Notes: a model not told the origin generated them from the sequence alone. Shown: positions 32,909 to 42,948, counted from the first letter of the stretch. The stretch: 64,000 nt of DNA from JAJYSO01 sp964451785 (GCA_964451785.1 CAYVJG010000005.1:38566-102565); one strand, 5' to 3'. Program-made: numbers and translations.

Positions 32909-33985
32909 TTGATTACATTTATTTTAAAAAAAATAGGCTATGCAGGTTTGACTATCTTTGGGGTAGCAACAGTTATATTTATGCTGTTTAATATTCTCCC
33001 TGGTGATCCCGCACAAATGATGTTGGGACAAAACCAAGATGCTGAACAATTGCAACAAGTACGCCATAAATATGGATTTGACAAGCCTTTATGGCAACAG
33101 TATTTATATTATATCAATGATTTGTCTCCGGTTTCAGTGCACAGCACTCACCCTGATGACTACACGGCTTTAACGCCCGGAAAATACAGTGCCGTTCCAA
33201 TATTATCTATCGCTGAGACAACGATTGCTTTAAAGTGGCCATACTTACGAGAATCTTTTCAAAATCAAGGCAAATCTGTAGCTAGCATTATTCAAAATAC
33301 CTTACCCAACACTTTAGTATTAGCCGTATCAGCTATAGTTATAGCACTGCTCATCGGCATATTACTCGGTATCTTTTCGGCTTTAAATCAAGATAACTGG
33401 CTGGACAAACTCATTCAAATTGTCAGTACATTAGGCATGAGCGTGCCTTCGTTCTTTAGTTCTATTATTTTTGCATGGCTTTTTGGATTTGTTTTGCACA
33501 ACTACACACATCTAGATATGACAGGAAGTCTTTTTGAGCTCGACGATTTTGGGGAATCCTATAGTTTACAACTCAAAAATTTAATATTGCCGGCCTTAGT
33601 AATGGGCATACGCCCGGTAGCTGTCGTTACTCAATTAACACGAAACTCACTTTTGGAAGTTTTACAACAAGATTATATTCGCACCGCGCGCGCCAAAGGT
33701 TTATCGCAATTTGCGGTGGTTTATAAACACGCGCTTCGCAATGCCTTAAACCCTGTGGTAACCACTATTTCTGGGTGGTTTGCCTCCATGCTAGCCGGAG
33801 CTGTTTTTGTAGAATATATCTTTGGTTGGAATGGCCTAGGCAAAGAAATAGTCAATGCATTAAACAAACTCGATTTACCTGTTATTATGGGAGCGGTGTT
33901 AACGATAGCCATTATGTTCATTTTAATTAATATTTTTGTGGACATTATTTACGTTTGGCTAGATCCAAAAGTGAAAAATAAATAA
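32909..33985 (+). CDS. ABC transporter permease, DppB/OppB type
   Basis: A 358-aa inner membrane permease of the peptide/nickel ABC importer family. It has six hydrophobic segments, a GDPAQMMLGQNQD segment near 29, and the EAA-loop-type sequence DYIRTARAKGLSQ near 250. The start is a TTG at 32909; a stop codon lies four codons upstream and no ATG is available. The partner permease, ATPases and binding protein are not in the window, so it works with components encoded elsewhere, if at all. Confidence 0.85.
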   Translation: MITFILKKIGYAGLTIFGVATVIFMLFNILPGDPAQMMLGQNQDAEQLQQVRHKYGFDKPLWQQYLYYINDLSPVSVHSTHPDDYTALTPGKYSAVPILSIAETTIALKWPYLRESFQNQGKSVASIIQNTLPNTLVLAVSAIVIALLIGILLGIFSALNQDNWLDKLIQIVSTLGMSVPSFFSSIIFAWLFGFVLHNYTHLDMTGSLFELDDFGESYSLQLKNLILPALVMGIRPVAVVTQLTRNSLLEVLQQDYIRTARAKGLSQFAVVYKHALRNALNPVVTTISGWFASMLAGAVFVEYIFGWNGLGKEIVNALNKLDLPVIMGAVLTIAIMFILINIFVDIIYVWLDPKVKNK

Positions 33986-34011
33986 TCAAATCAATACCTT
34001 ATTATACTATT

Positions 34012-34773
34012 ATGAGAAAACAAATTGTTGCTGGAAACTGGAAAATGAATTGCAATGCTCAAGACACTAATGCTTTGCTCAACGCTATAAAAGCGCAATT
34101 AGATACCGCTTCAAGCGCTGTAAAAATTATGGTGGCTCCAACTTATGTCAACCTTTCGTCTGCTGTATCAACAGTTCAAGATACACCAGTAACCGTAGTG
34201 GCTCAAAACATGCATCAAGCAGAAAATGGCGCTTACACCGGTGAAATTTCGGCTGATATGTTAAACAGCATTGGTGTAAATATCGTTATTTTAGGCCACA
34301 GTGAACGCCGTAAATATTTTGGTGAAACTGAAGAATTGTTGGCTCAAAAAGTAAACACCGCTTTAAAACACAAAATTGAAATTATCTTTTGTTTAGGAGA
34401 AAGCCTAGAAGACCGCGAAGCTGAGAAACACTTTGATGTAGTTAAGCAACAAGTTAGCGAAAGCTTATTCCACTTAAACAAAGAAGATTGGAAAAATATC
34501 GTTTTGGCTTATGAGCCTGTCTGGGCTATTGGCACCGGAAAAACGGCTTCTGCTGATCAAGCACAAGAAATTCACGCGTATTTACGCAATTTAATTGCTG
34601 AGCACTACGATCAAGCAACTGCTGATGAAGTGAGCATTCTTTATGGTGGAAGTGTTAAACCTAATAATGCACAAGAAATTTTTGCCAAAGCTGATGTCGA
34701 TGGTGGATTAATTGGTGGTGCAGCCCTTAAAGCAGATGACTTTTTACAAATTGTCAATGCCTTTAATGCCTAA
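34012..34773 (+). CDS. tpiA: Triosephosphate isomerase
   Basis: A 253-aa TIM-barrel enzyme interconverting dihydroxyacetone phosphate and glyceraldehyde 3-phosphate. It shows the N-terminal GNWKMN, catalytic His in GHSERR near 98, and catalytic Glu in YEPVWAIGTGKTA near 170, with GGSV for phosphate binding near 214. It is collinear with the ABC permease and prmA. It receives triose phosphate from the glycerol pathway at 6-10 kb. Confidence 0.97.
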   Translation: MRKQIVAGNWKMNCNAQDTNALLNAIKAQLDTASSAVKIMVAPTYVNLSSAVSTVQDTPVTVVAQNMHQAENGAYTGEISADMLNSIGVNIVILGHSERRKYFGETEELLAQKVNTALKHKIEIIFCLGESLEDREAEKHFDVVKQQVSESLFHLNKEDWKNIVLAYEPVWAIGTGKTASADQAQEIHAYLRNLIAEHYDQATADEVSILYGGSVKPNNAQEIFAKADVDGGLIGGAALKADDFLQIVNAFNA

Positions 34774-34803
34774 TCCATCACACTTAAATTAATTTTTTAA
34801 ATC

Positions 34804-35646
34804 ATGAGCCAAACTTATACCGAATATTGCTTTTCAGTCAGTCCCAAAGAACCGGGAACAGAGATTTTAATGGCTGAACTAGCCGACTGTGGCTTTGATA
34901 GTTTTGATGAAACTGACGCGGGTGTAAAGGCTTACATCCTTACTTCTCAAGATCATTCTGATTTATTGAACGACATTTATGTTTTAAACAGTGGTGAATT
35001 TACAATCACCTATCAAAAAACACTAATCGAACAACAAGATTGGAATGTCAAATGGGAAAGTGAATTTAAATCTATTGAAATCGATTCTACTTGTCGTATT
35101 CGTTCGCCATTTCATCCTGAAGACTCTTCATATACCTATGATATAGTGGTCAATCCTAAAATGGCTTTTGGCACAGGACATCATGAGACTACGCATTTGA
35201 TGGCGCAGTTTTTGCTCAATGATGAGCTAACTGATTTACGTATTTTGGATATGGGTTGTGGCACCGGCGTTTTAGGTATTTTAGCCGCCATGCGTGGCGC
35301 TAAAACCGTAGATGCCATTGACATTGACCCGTGGAGTTATAAAAACACGCTTGAAAATTGTCGATTAAACCATATTTCGAACATCGAGGTTTATGAAGGC
35401 GATGCGCGTTTGTTGAGCGAGCAACGCTACGATCGCGTGTTAGCTAACATCAACCGCAATATCCTTTTAAATGATATTCCGCAATATGCTAAGGTTTTAG
35501 AAGAAGGTGGTTATTTGTATTTAAGTGGATTTTACGAATCTGATTTAGAATTAATTAAAAACTGCTGTGCACAGCAAAATTTAACCTATCAAACTCATTG
35601 TAAACGAGGTGATTGGATAGCAGTTAAATGCTTAAAAACAATGTAA
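34804..35646 (+). CDS. prmA: Ribosomal protein L11 methyltransferase
   Basis: A 280-aa class I SAM methyltransferase. An N-terminal substrate-recognition domain (about 1-110) precedes the SAM site DMGCGTGVLGILAAMRGA near 150, the AFGTGHHETT segment near 122, and the LANINRNIL catalytic loop near 217. It methylates ribosomal protein L11. It precedes clpS by 44 bp. Confidence 0.93.
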   Translation: MSQTYTEYCFSVSPKEPGTEILMAELADCGFDSFDETDAGVKAYILTSQDHSDLLNDIYVLNSGEFTITYQKTLIEQQDWNVKWESEFKSIEIDSTCRIRSPFHPEDSSYTYDIVVNPKMAFGTGHHETTHLMAQFLLNDELTDLRILDMGCGTGVLGILAAMRGAKTVDAIDIDPWSYKNTLENCRLNHISNIEVYEGDARLLSEQRYDRVLANINRNILLNDIPQYAKVLEEGGYLYLSGFYESDLELIKNCCAQQNLTYQTHCKRGDWIAVKCLKTM

Positions 35647-35690
35647 TTCGATATATTTTTTGTATATTTAAGTAGGAATTTGAAGGCGTT

Positions 35691-35972
35691 ATGAGTACAA
35701 AAGAAAAAATATTAGAACAAAGCTTAACCGACACCTTGACGGCTGAGGATCACGAAAATGAGCTCATCGTTTTTAACGATGAAGTCAACACCTTTGACTA
35801 TGTCATTCGGATGCTGATGGAAACTTGTGATCACGATTTCATCCAAGCTGAACAGTGCACATTGCTCATCCATTACAAAGGAAAATGCAGTGTAAAATCA
35901 GGACCTTATGACGATTTAGAGCCCCGTTGTTCTAAACTCTTAGAAGGCGGTCTTAGTGCTGAAATACAGTAA
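35691..35972 (+). CDS. clpS: ATP-dependent Clp protease adaptor ClpS
   Basis: A 93-aa N-degron adaptor that delivers substrates to ClpAP/ClpCP. The core LIVFNDEVNTFDYVIRML (residues 25-42) contains the conserved ND and the Met-type gate residues for N-end binding. Its size is typical. It is last of the tpiA-prmA-clpS run, which ends at a strong terminator. Confidence 0.92.
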   Translation: MSTKEKILEQSLTDTLTAEDHENELIVFNDEVNTFDYVIRMLMETCDHDFIQAEQCTLLIHYKGKCSVKSGPYDDLEPRCSKLLEGGLSAEIQ

Positions 35973-36012
35973 AATATTTGGCGCTTAACTAATTAACGGT
36001 AAATACCTCTAT

Positions 36013-36050
36013 AAAAAAGTTCTGTAAGTTTAAATTTACAGAACTTTTTT
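36013..36050 (+). terminator. Intrinsic terminator after clpS
   Basis: A 15-bp perfect inverted repeat (arms 36013-36027 and 36036-36050) with an 8-nt loop, ending in six T. The A-rich 5' arm makes it usable in both directions. Confidence 0.85.
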
Positions 36051-36103
36051 ATTAGTCCTCAGTTTTATTTAATTTAGTTAGCTGTAAACGAGCCTTCTAT
36101 TTT

Positions 36104-37039
36104 ATGGGAATTAACATACCAAATAAGCAAAAAAAATACTGGATTGGAGTTTATCTTATCTGCATTGTCTCCTTCATGGTGTTGCGATCACTTTTAGATA
36201 GTTCCTTCTTTGACGGCATCAAAGATTACCTTCCTTTGTTAAAAAAAGTCTTAAAAACCTTTACGCTTTTAGCGGTTATCTTATTGATTCGCGCTGTGTT
36301 AGAATTTTTTATTAATCGCTTAGACAAATCACGTGGTGAACGCTATAACCTCAAACGCGTTATTCGGCTAGTGGCCTGGCTGTGCATAGCCTACGTGATT
36401 ATCACCACGCGTTTTGGAGGAACTTATACCTTTTTAACCGGATTAGGATTAGCTTCATTAGTATTAGGGTTCGCCCTCCAGTCCCCTATTTCTTCATTTA
36501 TAGGTTGGCTGTACATTATCTTTCGCAGCCCTTATCAAGTAGGTGATCGCATTCAAATCAATAAACACCGAGGCGATGTAGTTGAAATAGGCTATTTTGA
36601 CACAATTATTAGAGAATGTAACGGCGATTATTTAGGCAATGACCGCTTAAGCGGACGTCTTATTTATTTTCCAAACAGTTTGCTTTTTACTGATAGAGTT
36701 ACCAACTCTACCGGTCAAGACAAGCCATTTATTTGGAATGAAACCGCCATACAAGTAGCCTATACCAGTGATTTAGATTTTGTTGAAAGCTGTCTTTTAA
36801 AAGCAACAGATGACGATTTTAAAGCGGCACATCCCTCGTATGCTTCTGAAGACGCGAACCGATGGAAAGCTGCGGTGTATTTCAGAAATAACGCTTATGC
36901 CTGGATGGAAGCTGTGGTCTCTTATCCTGTAGCTGTAACTGATACTACAGGGCGACGCAACCGCATATTGCGCGGAGCTTTACCACTTTTAAATGCACAA
37001 CCTGACAAAGTGCAATTTCCTATGGGGATGACACGTTAA
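36104..37039 (+). CDS. Small mechanosensitive channel (MscS family)
   Basis: A 311-aa inner membrane protein with three to four hydrophobic segments. The pore helix is Gly/Ala-rich (LTGLGLASLVLGFALQ near residue 105), followed by the beta domain start YQVGDRIQI. The C-terminal cytoplasmic vestibule seems shortened relative to longer homologues. It protects against hypo-osmotic shock. It stands alone between two terminators/promoters. Confidence 0.88.
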   Translation: MGINIPNKQKKYWIGVYLICIVSFMVLRSLLDSSFFDGIKDYLPLLKKVLKTFTLLAVILLIRAVLEFFINRLDKSRGERYNLKRVIRLVAWLCIAYVIITTRFGGTYTFLTGLGLASLVLGFALQSPISSFIGWLYIIFRSPYQVGDRIQINKHRGDVVEIGYFDTIIRECNGDYLGNDRLSGRLIYFPNSLLFTDRVTNSTGQDKPFIWNETAIQVAYTSDLDFVESCLLKATDDDFKAAHPSYASEDANRWKAAVYFRNNAYAWMEAVVSYPVAVTDTTGRRNRILRGALPLLNAQPDKVQFPMGMTR

Positions 37040-37162
37040 GTTTAAGATTATGTAAATCAGAAAGTTATACAATCCACATCATTAAGTCTATAGTCCAGCT
37101 GAAAGTTGTTAAATAAAACTTGTATTATTTTGCTTTTTAAGAGCAAAGTCTTTCTTAATGCT

Positions 37163-37170
37163 TACCTTTG
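37163..37170 (+). promoter_or_regulatory. Putative -7 box for the DEAD-box helicase
   Basis: TACCTTTG overlaps the possible upstream TTG start at 37168 and so supports the ATG at 37189, leaving a very short leader. Confidence 0.5.
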
Positions 37171-37188
37171 CGCGATATTTTATTTTGT

Positions 37189-38988
37189 ATGGAGAAATTT
37201 AAAGCATTAGGCCTAAATCCTGAACTGATCAAAGCCGTAGAAGATTTAGGGTTCGAAACCCCAAGTGAAGTACAAGAAAAAGCGATCCCGCTTTTATTAG
37301 AGGAAGAATCAGATTTTATCGGACTGGCACAAACTGGAACAGGAAAAACAGCTGCCTTTGGTTTACCTCTCTTACAAAACATTCTTGTCGATTCAAAACA
37401 AACACAAGGACTGATCCTCTCACCTACCCGTGAGTTGTGTTTGCAAATCTCAAAAGAGTTAGCCTTGTATGCTAAATACATGAAAGGCATCAACATTGTA
37501 GCCGTTTATGGTGGCGCTAGCATCACTGAGCAAGAACGCCAAATCAAACGAGGAGCACAAGTTATTGTGGCTACACCAGGACGTATGAAGGATATGTTAA
37601 GACGCAACATGATTGATATCAGCGCCATTAACTACTGTGTACTTGACGAGGCTGACGAGATGCTCAACATGGGTTTTTACGAAGATATTACTGATATCTT
37701 ATCACATTCCCCACAAACTAAGAAAACTTGGTTGTTTAGTGCAACAATGCCTAAAGAGGTATCTACAATTGCCAAAGAGTTTATGAACGCTCCAATTGAA
37801 GTGACTGTAGGGTCTAAAAATGAAGGTTCAAAAAATGTATCACATGAGTATTATTTAGTCAATGCACGTGATCGTTACAAAGCTCTTAAACGTTTAGTTG
37901 ACGCCAATCCAGGATTGTTTGCCGTTACCTTTTGCCGCACAAAACGCGACACCCAAAAAGTAGCAGAACGCTTAACAGAAGATGGCTACAATGCCGCAGC
38001 CCTGCACGGTGACCTCAGTCAGAGTCAACGTGATTTGGTAATGAATGGATTTAGAAACCGTCAAATCCAGATTTTAGTTGCTACCGATGTTGCAGCTCGC
38101 GGTATTGATGTTGATGATATTACTCATGTAATCAACTATCAACTTCCTGACGAAATTGAAGTGTACACACACCGCAGTGGCCGTACAGGTCGTGCCGGAA
38201 AAACAGGCGTTTCAATGGTGTTAGTCACTAAAGGTGAAAAACAAAAAATTAAGCGCATCGAAAAAATTATTAAGCAGAAATTTGAACAAAAAGAAATTCC
38301 TAGTGGAGAGGCTATTTGTCAAGTGCAGTTGCTGCATCATGCGCAAACTATCAAAAACACAGATACAAACCCTGGCATTGAGGAGTATATAGGTCGACTA
38401 GAAGAAGAATTTAAAGATCTTGATAAATCGGAGTTTATCAAAAAAGTATTTTCAGTTGAGTTTTCACGTTTCCACGATTACTATAAAAATGCCGAAGATT
38501 TAAACACTAAAGCACAACAAACTTATAGTGAAGCAGCAGATTCAGGCAACAGCATCCGCTACTTTATCAATGTTGGTGAACGCGATGGATTTACTTGGCA
38601 ATCGTTAAAAGACTTTTTACGTGACGAATTAAAATTGGGTCGCGATGATGTGTCACATGTCGATGTTAAAAACAACTTCTCGTTCTTTAATACAGATATG
38701 AGTGCACAAGAAAAAGTCATGGCCTTTTTTGAAAATTTTTCTCATCAAGGAAGATCTGTCAATGTAGAAATAACTAAAAACAGTCACGGCAAAAAATCTA
38801 GAGGACGAAGATTTGACCGTTCATCAAGAGGTGGTGGCCGAAACAATCGCAGTGATCGCAGAGACAGATCTAGAGGAAACCGAGAATCTAGACGCTCTAA
38901 AGATTTTTCTCCTAAAAAGGGATCAAAAGGCGGCAGAAAAGCAAATATCAAAAGCTCTGTCAGTCGTCGTCGCGGCCGAAAAAAATAA
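37189..38988 (+). CDS. DEAD-box RNA helicase (DeaD/CsdA-like)
   Basis: A 599-aa ATP-dependent RNA helicase. The Q-motif is followed by Walker A AQTGTGKTAAF near residue 48, DEAD near 157, SAT near 188, and HRSGRTGRAG near 328. A DbpA-type RNA-binding domain (about 460-535) and a Gly/Arg/Ser-rich tail (about 540-599) follow, typical of CsdA-like proteins in ribosome assembly and cold response. The start was chosen downstream of the -7 box. No operon partner. Confidence 0.93.
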   Translation: MEKFKALGLNPELIKAVEDLGFETPSEVQEKAIPLLLEEESDFIGLAQTGTGKTAAFGLPLLQNILVDSKQTQGLILSPTRELCLQISKELALYAKYMKGINIVAVYGGASITEQERQIKRGAQVIVATPGRMKDMLRRNMIDISAINYCVLDEADEMLNMGFYEDITDILSHSPQTKKTWLFSATMPKEVSTIAKEFMNAPIEVTVGSKNEGSKNVSHEYYLVNARDRYKALKRLVDANPGLFAVTFCRTKRDTQKVAERLTEDGYNAAALHGDLSQSQRDLVMNGFRNRQIQILVATDVAARGIDVDDITHVINYQLPDEIEVYTHRSGRTGRAGKTGVSMVLVTKGEKQKIKRIEKIIKQKFEQKEIPSGEAICQVQLLHHAQTIKNTDTNPGIEEYIGRLEEEFKDLDKSEFIKKVFSVEFSRFHDYYKNAEDLNTKAQQTYSEAADSGNSIRYFINVGERDGFTWQSLKDFLRDELKLGRDDVSHVDVKNNFSFFNTDMSAQEKVMAFFENFSHQGRSVNVEITKNSHGKKSRGRRFDRSSRGGGRNNRSDRRDRSRGNRESRRSKDFSPKKGSKGGRKANIKSSVSRRRGRKK

Positions 38989-39067
38989 TAATTTTTAGCA
39001 CACAGCTTTGCAGTTAATTCATTTTTACTATCTTCAAACCCATATATAAAAGTTAAAGTCAAGTCAT

Positions 39068-39856
39068 TTGAATTATTTCAACAATCATTCTAAAACAGTT
39101 ATATCATTAGTTGCCTTTTTCCTAATCAGCATAAGTAGTATTGCTCAAGAAATTACACTTGACACTATTCATGGAAAGGTACTCAATGCAGCTAATGATG
39201 TTCCTTTAAGCAATGCAAATATTATAAACCTCAGTAGTGTTGATGGCACAATAACAGCTGATGATGGAAGCTTTAAAATAGCAGCTTCTGTTAATGACAC
39301 TTTATACTTTTCATATTTAGGGTTTGAACCTATTCAGGTTCAGGTTACAGAAGACTGGTTAAAATATGGCGATGTCAAAATTAAGATGACCGAAGTAGGT
39401 ATAGCGCTTGAAGAAGTTGTTTTAAAGCCTATAAAACTTACCGGTTATCTTGAAATTGATGCTAAAAACATCCCTATATACAACAATTACCGCTATGAAA
39501 TCCCTGGCTTAGACATGGGTTATGAAGCTGGAGCCTCTCAGCCAAGTGGATTTTCGCGGACATTGTCATCTCTTTTCAACCCTTTTGATTTTTTACATAA
39601 TTTATTTGGCAATAAACCTCGCCAAATGCGCAAATTAAAGAAGATGAAAGATGACGATGAAATTCAACGTCTTTTAGCTCAAAAATTTGACCGTGAAACA
39701 CTTTCGGTTTTATTACAAGTGAGTAAAGATGATATCAATAAAATTTTAGAGCATTGTAATTATTCTGAAACTTTTATCAAAACCGCTAATGACCTTCAAA
39801 TTTTAGAAGCCATTAGTGATTGCTATCAAAATTACAAAGCCTTAAATAGAGATTAA
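39068..39856 (+). CDS. Secreted protein with carboxypeptidase-regulatory-like domain
   Basis: A 262-aa protein with a signal peptide (to about residue 26, SSIAQ), a CarboxypepD_reg-like beta-sandwich (about 30-115, with the family-type YFSYLGFEPIQV), and a helical C-terminal part rich in charged residues. It lacks a plug and barrel, so it is not a TonB receptor. It uses a TTG start; no ATG precedes the signal peptide. The function is unknown, although similar stand-alone domains are common in Bacteroidota envelopes. Confidence 0.72.
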   Translation: MNYFNNHSKTVISLVAFFLISISSIAQEITLDTIHGKVLNAANDVPLSNANIINLSSVDGTITADDGSFKIAASVNDTLYFSYLGFEPIQVQVTEDWLKYGDVKIKMTEVGIALEEVVLKPIKLTGYLEIDAKNIPIYNNYRYEIPGLDMGYEAGASQPSGFSRTLSSLFNPFDFLHNLFGNKPRQMRKLKKMKDDDEIQRLLAQKFDRETLSVLLQVSKDDINKILEHCNYSETFIKTANDLQILEAISDCYQNYKALNRD

Positions 39857-40188
39857 TCCTCGGTAAAAACATCGTCAAACCTGTATGAATGTTTGTGATT
39901 AAACTTTGCATTTAACGATATGTGATTGGATGAAGCTATGCCGTTAATGGCAAGCAATTACTAACGTAAAAAGTAGCTGATTTAGTTGTAATAGGCATTT
40001 CTTTACAGACATATCCTAGTCTAATCTATTGCACTACGCTTCTACTTTCCTTGTTTATTTTATAGATTCTCATCCGTAAATGTACCCTATGCTACCTAAA
40101 CAAGTGATTTCAAAAAAAAGCGAGCCTTAGGGTTCCTGAATTTGCAGAAAATTTTATACTTTAGAGTCTTTAAAAAACGAATCATAAT
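39857..40188. other. Intergenic region before pgi
   Basis: 332 bp without a supported gene or repeat shared with the rest of the window. No exact TAnnTTTG box was found before pgi. Confidence 0.4.
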
Positions 40189-41808
40189 ATGGCATTCCCT
40201 TCAATAAATCCTACAGAAACTCAAGCCTGGAAAAAACTACAAGCGCACTTTGAATCCATTAAATCAGAACAGATGCTCGATTGGTTTACTCAAGATAACA
40301 AGCGTGATCAAAAATTTCAAATCCAGTGGGATGAGTTTTTAGTTGATTATTCTAAAAATCGTATCACTGAAGAGACAGTGGCGTTATTACTCGAGTTGGC
40401 CAATGAATCTAAGCTTTCTGAGGCTATAGCTGCGCAATTTGAAGGAGAACACATTAATAAGACAGAAGATAGAGCCGTTTTACACACTGATCTTCGTGTT
40501 AAGAAAAACACGGGTGAAGTTTATAAAAGTCTGAAACAGATTAAAAACTTTTCGAACAGTATTATCAATGGAAAATGGACCGGATTTACAAAACGTGAAA
40601 TTACAGATGTTGTCAATATAGGCATCGGAGGTAGCGATCTTGGTCCGCGAATGGTGGTAGATGCCTTAGCCTATTACCGCAACCATCTCAATATACATTT
40701 TGTATCAAATGTAGATGGTGATCAAAGTGCTGAATTACTCGATAAATTAGATCCTGAGACTACCCTTTTTATCATTGTATCAAAAAGTTTTTCTACTCAA
40801 GAAACTCTGACTAATGCACAAATTTTTAGAAATTGGTTTTTGCGTACCCAGCCTAAAAAGGCAATGAGTAAGCACTTTGTGGCGGTATCATCAAATATTG
40901 AAGCCGTAACGCGCTTTGGGATTGGCAAGAAAAATACCTTCCCGATGTGGGATTGGGTTGGCGGACGTTTTTCGTTGTGGAGTTCTGTAGGCTTATCAAT
41001 TTCCCTAGCTGTTGGCTATAAAAATTTTGAAAAACTTTTAGAAGGTGCTCATGCTATGGATGAGCATTTTAAAACAGCCGAGTTTAATCATAATATTCCG
41101 GTAATCTTAGGCTTGCTTTCAGTGTGGTATAACAATTTCTTTAAAACCGAAACAGAAGCTATTATCCCTTATACACATTACCTCGAACGCTTGGTACCTT
41201 ACTTGCAACAAGCAATCATGGAAAGTAATGGTAAATCGGTTGACCGCCAAGGACAGCCAATAACTTATCAAACGGGAAATATCGTATGGGGTTCTACAGG
41301 AACTAATGCGCAACACGCTTTCTTTCAACTCATCCACCAAGGCAGTAAACTCATTCCTTGTGATTTTATAGGATTCAACTCTTCTTTACATGGCGAAGTG
41401 AATAGTCATGATAAATTAATGGCTAACTTTTTTGCACAAACACAGGCTTTAATGACCGGAAAATCTGCAGAAAAGGTTAAAGTTGAACTGTCTAATTTAC
41501 CTGAAGATAAACAAGAATTTTTATTGCCTTATAAAGTTTTTGAAGGCAATAAACCTACCACTACAATCTTAATTGATCAGCTAAGCCCTAAATCTCTAGG
41601 GAGTTTAATTGCCCTTTATGAGCATCGTATTTTTGTACAAGGTGTGATTTGGAATATTTTTAGTTATGACCAATGGGGAGTCGAATTAGGAAAACAATTA
41701 GCAAACCACATCTTAGAAGAATTTAATGATGATGACAATGAATTTTCTAATTTTGATGTATCCACAGCTTCTTTATTGCGTTATTATAAATTGAAAAATA
41801 AAAAGTAA
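40189..41808 (+). CDS. pgi: Glucose-6-phosphate isomerase
   Basis: A 539-aa glycolytic enzyme interconverting glucose 6-phosphate and fructose 6-phosphate. Motifs are IGIGGSDLGPRM near 145, the PGI signature DWVGGRFSLWSSVG near 253, the catalytic Glu in QAIMESNGKSV near 345, and the C-terminal QWGVELGKQLA near 498. Its length is typical of the long form. It is convergent with a small membrane protein, with only 6 bp between stops. Confidence 0.97.
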   Translation: MAFPSINPTETQAWKKLQAHFESIKSEQMLDWFTQDNKRDQKFQIQWDEFLVDYSKNRITEETVALLLELANESKLSEAIAAQFEGEHINKTEDRAVLHTDLRVKKNTGEVYKSLKQIKNFSNSIINGKWTGFTKREITDVVNIGIGGSDLGPRMVVDALAYYRNHLNIHFVSNVDGDQSAELLDKLDPETTLFIIVSKSFSTQETLTNAQIFRNWFLRTQPKKAMSKHFVAVSSNIEAVTRFGIGKKNTFPMWDWVGGRFSLWSSVGLSISLAVGYKNFEKLLEGAHAMDEHFKTAEFNHNIPVILGLLSVWYNNFFKTETEAIIPYTHYLERLVPYLQQAIMESNGKSVDRQGQPITYQTGNIVWGSTGTNAQHAFFQLIHQGSKLIPCDFIGFNSSLHGEVNSHDKLMANFFAQTQALMTGKSAEKVKVELSNLPEDKQEFLLPYKVFEGNKPTTTILIDQLSPKSLGSLIALYEHRIFVQGVIWNIFSYDQWGVELGKQLANHILEEFNDDDNEFSNFDVSTASLLRYYKLKNKK

Positions 41809-41814
41809 GGCGGT

Positions 41815-42264
41815 TTAAAATCCACCATATCTTACAAAAGATCCCGCAATTAAAAGCGCCATTCCCAGTAAGGTTACACAAATGGCATGTACAGCCATTT
41901 CGGGTAGTTTTTTAGGACTGCGTTTCAATTTTGGTATGACACGAGTTTGTGCGCTAATAGCAAACATTACGGTGGTCAACAGTAAGATTAATTTGGTAGA
42001 AGTGACTTGTTCAATAGGTGTTGAAAACGAGAAACAATCACTCCACTGTATGCCAAATTGGCGCATCATCCACAACCCGGTGATGACTAATAAGGCTAGT
42101 GATGATAATCCTAAAGGCTCAAAACTCTTTTCAAAAGCTAAGAGTTTTTGAGCCTTTTTTGTTTTTAATACGCCTGGCAAAATACAACAACACAAATATA
42201 AATGCCCACCAACCCACACAGTGGCGCAAATGAGGTGGACAATGAGCAATACATGATGATTCAT
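41815..42264 (-). CDS. CopD-like small membrane protein
   Basis: A 149-aa protein with four hydrophobic segments and the start MNHHVLLIVHLICATVWVGG, which resembles the CopD/DUF2269 group of cytochrome-b561-like or copper-related membrane proteins. The HH at residues 3-4 and H11 might ligate metal or heme. A promoter box lies 15 bp upstream. The exact role is uncertain. Confidence 0.65.
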   Translation of the reverse strand: MNHHVLLIVHLICATVWVGGHLYLCCCILPGVLKTKKAQKLLAFEKSFEPLGLSSLALLVITGLWMMRQFGIQWSDCFSFSTPIEQVTSTKLILLLTTVMFAISAQTRVIPKLKRSPKKLPEMAVHAICVTLLGMALLIAGSFVRYGGF

Positions 42265-42278
42265 AACCTATTTTTGGA

Positions 42279-42286
42279 CAAATGTA
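42279..42286 (-). promoter_or_regulatory. Putative -7 box for the CopD-like gene
   Basis: Minus-strand TACATTTG, 15 bp before the ATG, suggesting a nearly leaderless transcript. Confidence 0.4.
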
Positions 42287-42348
42287 GGAAGTTAATTAAA
42301 GACAATAAAGTCTTTAATAGTTATTTTTAATGAAAAGACATTGTCGTA

Positions 42349-42948
42349 TTACCGCTGATCTTTTTTAAACAGATCTTGTGCTAGCCAAATCATAAAAATC
42401 CCATAGGCAATTGTAGCTATAGTAACACCAATGCCGAGCAGTAAAAAACTTTGCATTTGGTTTATCAAACTATTTTGTAGTAAGAAAAAAGTGAATAATG
42501 CAATTAAGATGGTCCAGATTCCTGTGTAATAATCTAATTGTCTATCAAATATTTTTGCTAGAGGAAAAAAGTGCAGTCCTACAATTAAGGCGATTGTAGT
42601 CATAATATATTCAGATTGATTAAAAAGGTATAAAAGCAAGCAAGAAAGTCCTATTAATGCCCCCTCTAGACCAAATGTAATGCCATACCACTTTTTAATA
42701 TAATCTGCTTTTTTCTTTGCTCGTCTATTACTTAAAAAAGGGAAATCACTTGATTTTTTCAGAATGTAAGTGCCATACATTACAAAACAACACCCAATAC
42801 ACAACATTACAATAATACATATCCAAAATGCATTACCGGTTAGTGCTGCACTAGCAACCCCCAACCACATAAACGTAAATATAGCCATTAGAATCACTCC
42901 TAACCCTAAACTTTTGATGACTATACGTGGCGCTTTTTTATGCGGCAT
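42349..42948 (-). CDS. Membrane protein of unknown function
   Basis: A 199-aa protein with six hydrophobic segments (near residues 12-32, 37-58, 90-112, 115-130, 140-160 and 170-192) joined by short basic loops (SNRRAKKKADYIKKW near 75-89). It carries no catalytic motif that I recognise. It is followed on the same strand, after 84 bp, by the CopD-like gene. There is no sign of transfer. Confidence 0.6.
   Translation of the reverse strand: MPHKKAPRIVIKSLGLGVILMAIFTFMWLGVASAALTGNAFWICIIVMLCIGCCFVMYGTYILKKSSDFPFLSNRRAKKKADYIKKWYGITFGLEGALIGLSCLLLYLFNQSEYIMTTIALIVGLHFFPLAKIFDRQLDYYTGIWTILIALFTFFLLQNSLINQMQSFLLLGIGVTIATIAYGIFMIWLAQDLFKKDQR

Noticed and set aside
37168..37188. Upstream TTG start for the DEAD-box helicase
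   Set aside because: It lies within the TACCTTTG promoter box; the ATG at 37189 gives the family N-terminus.
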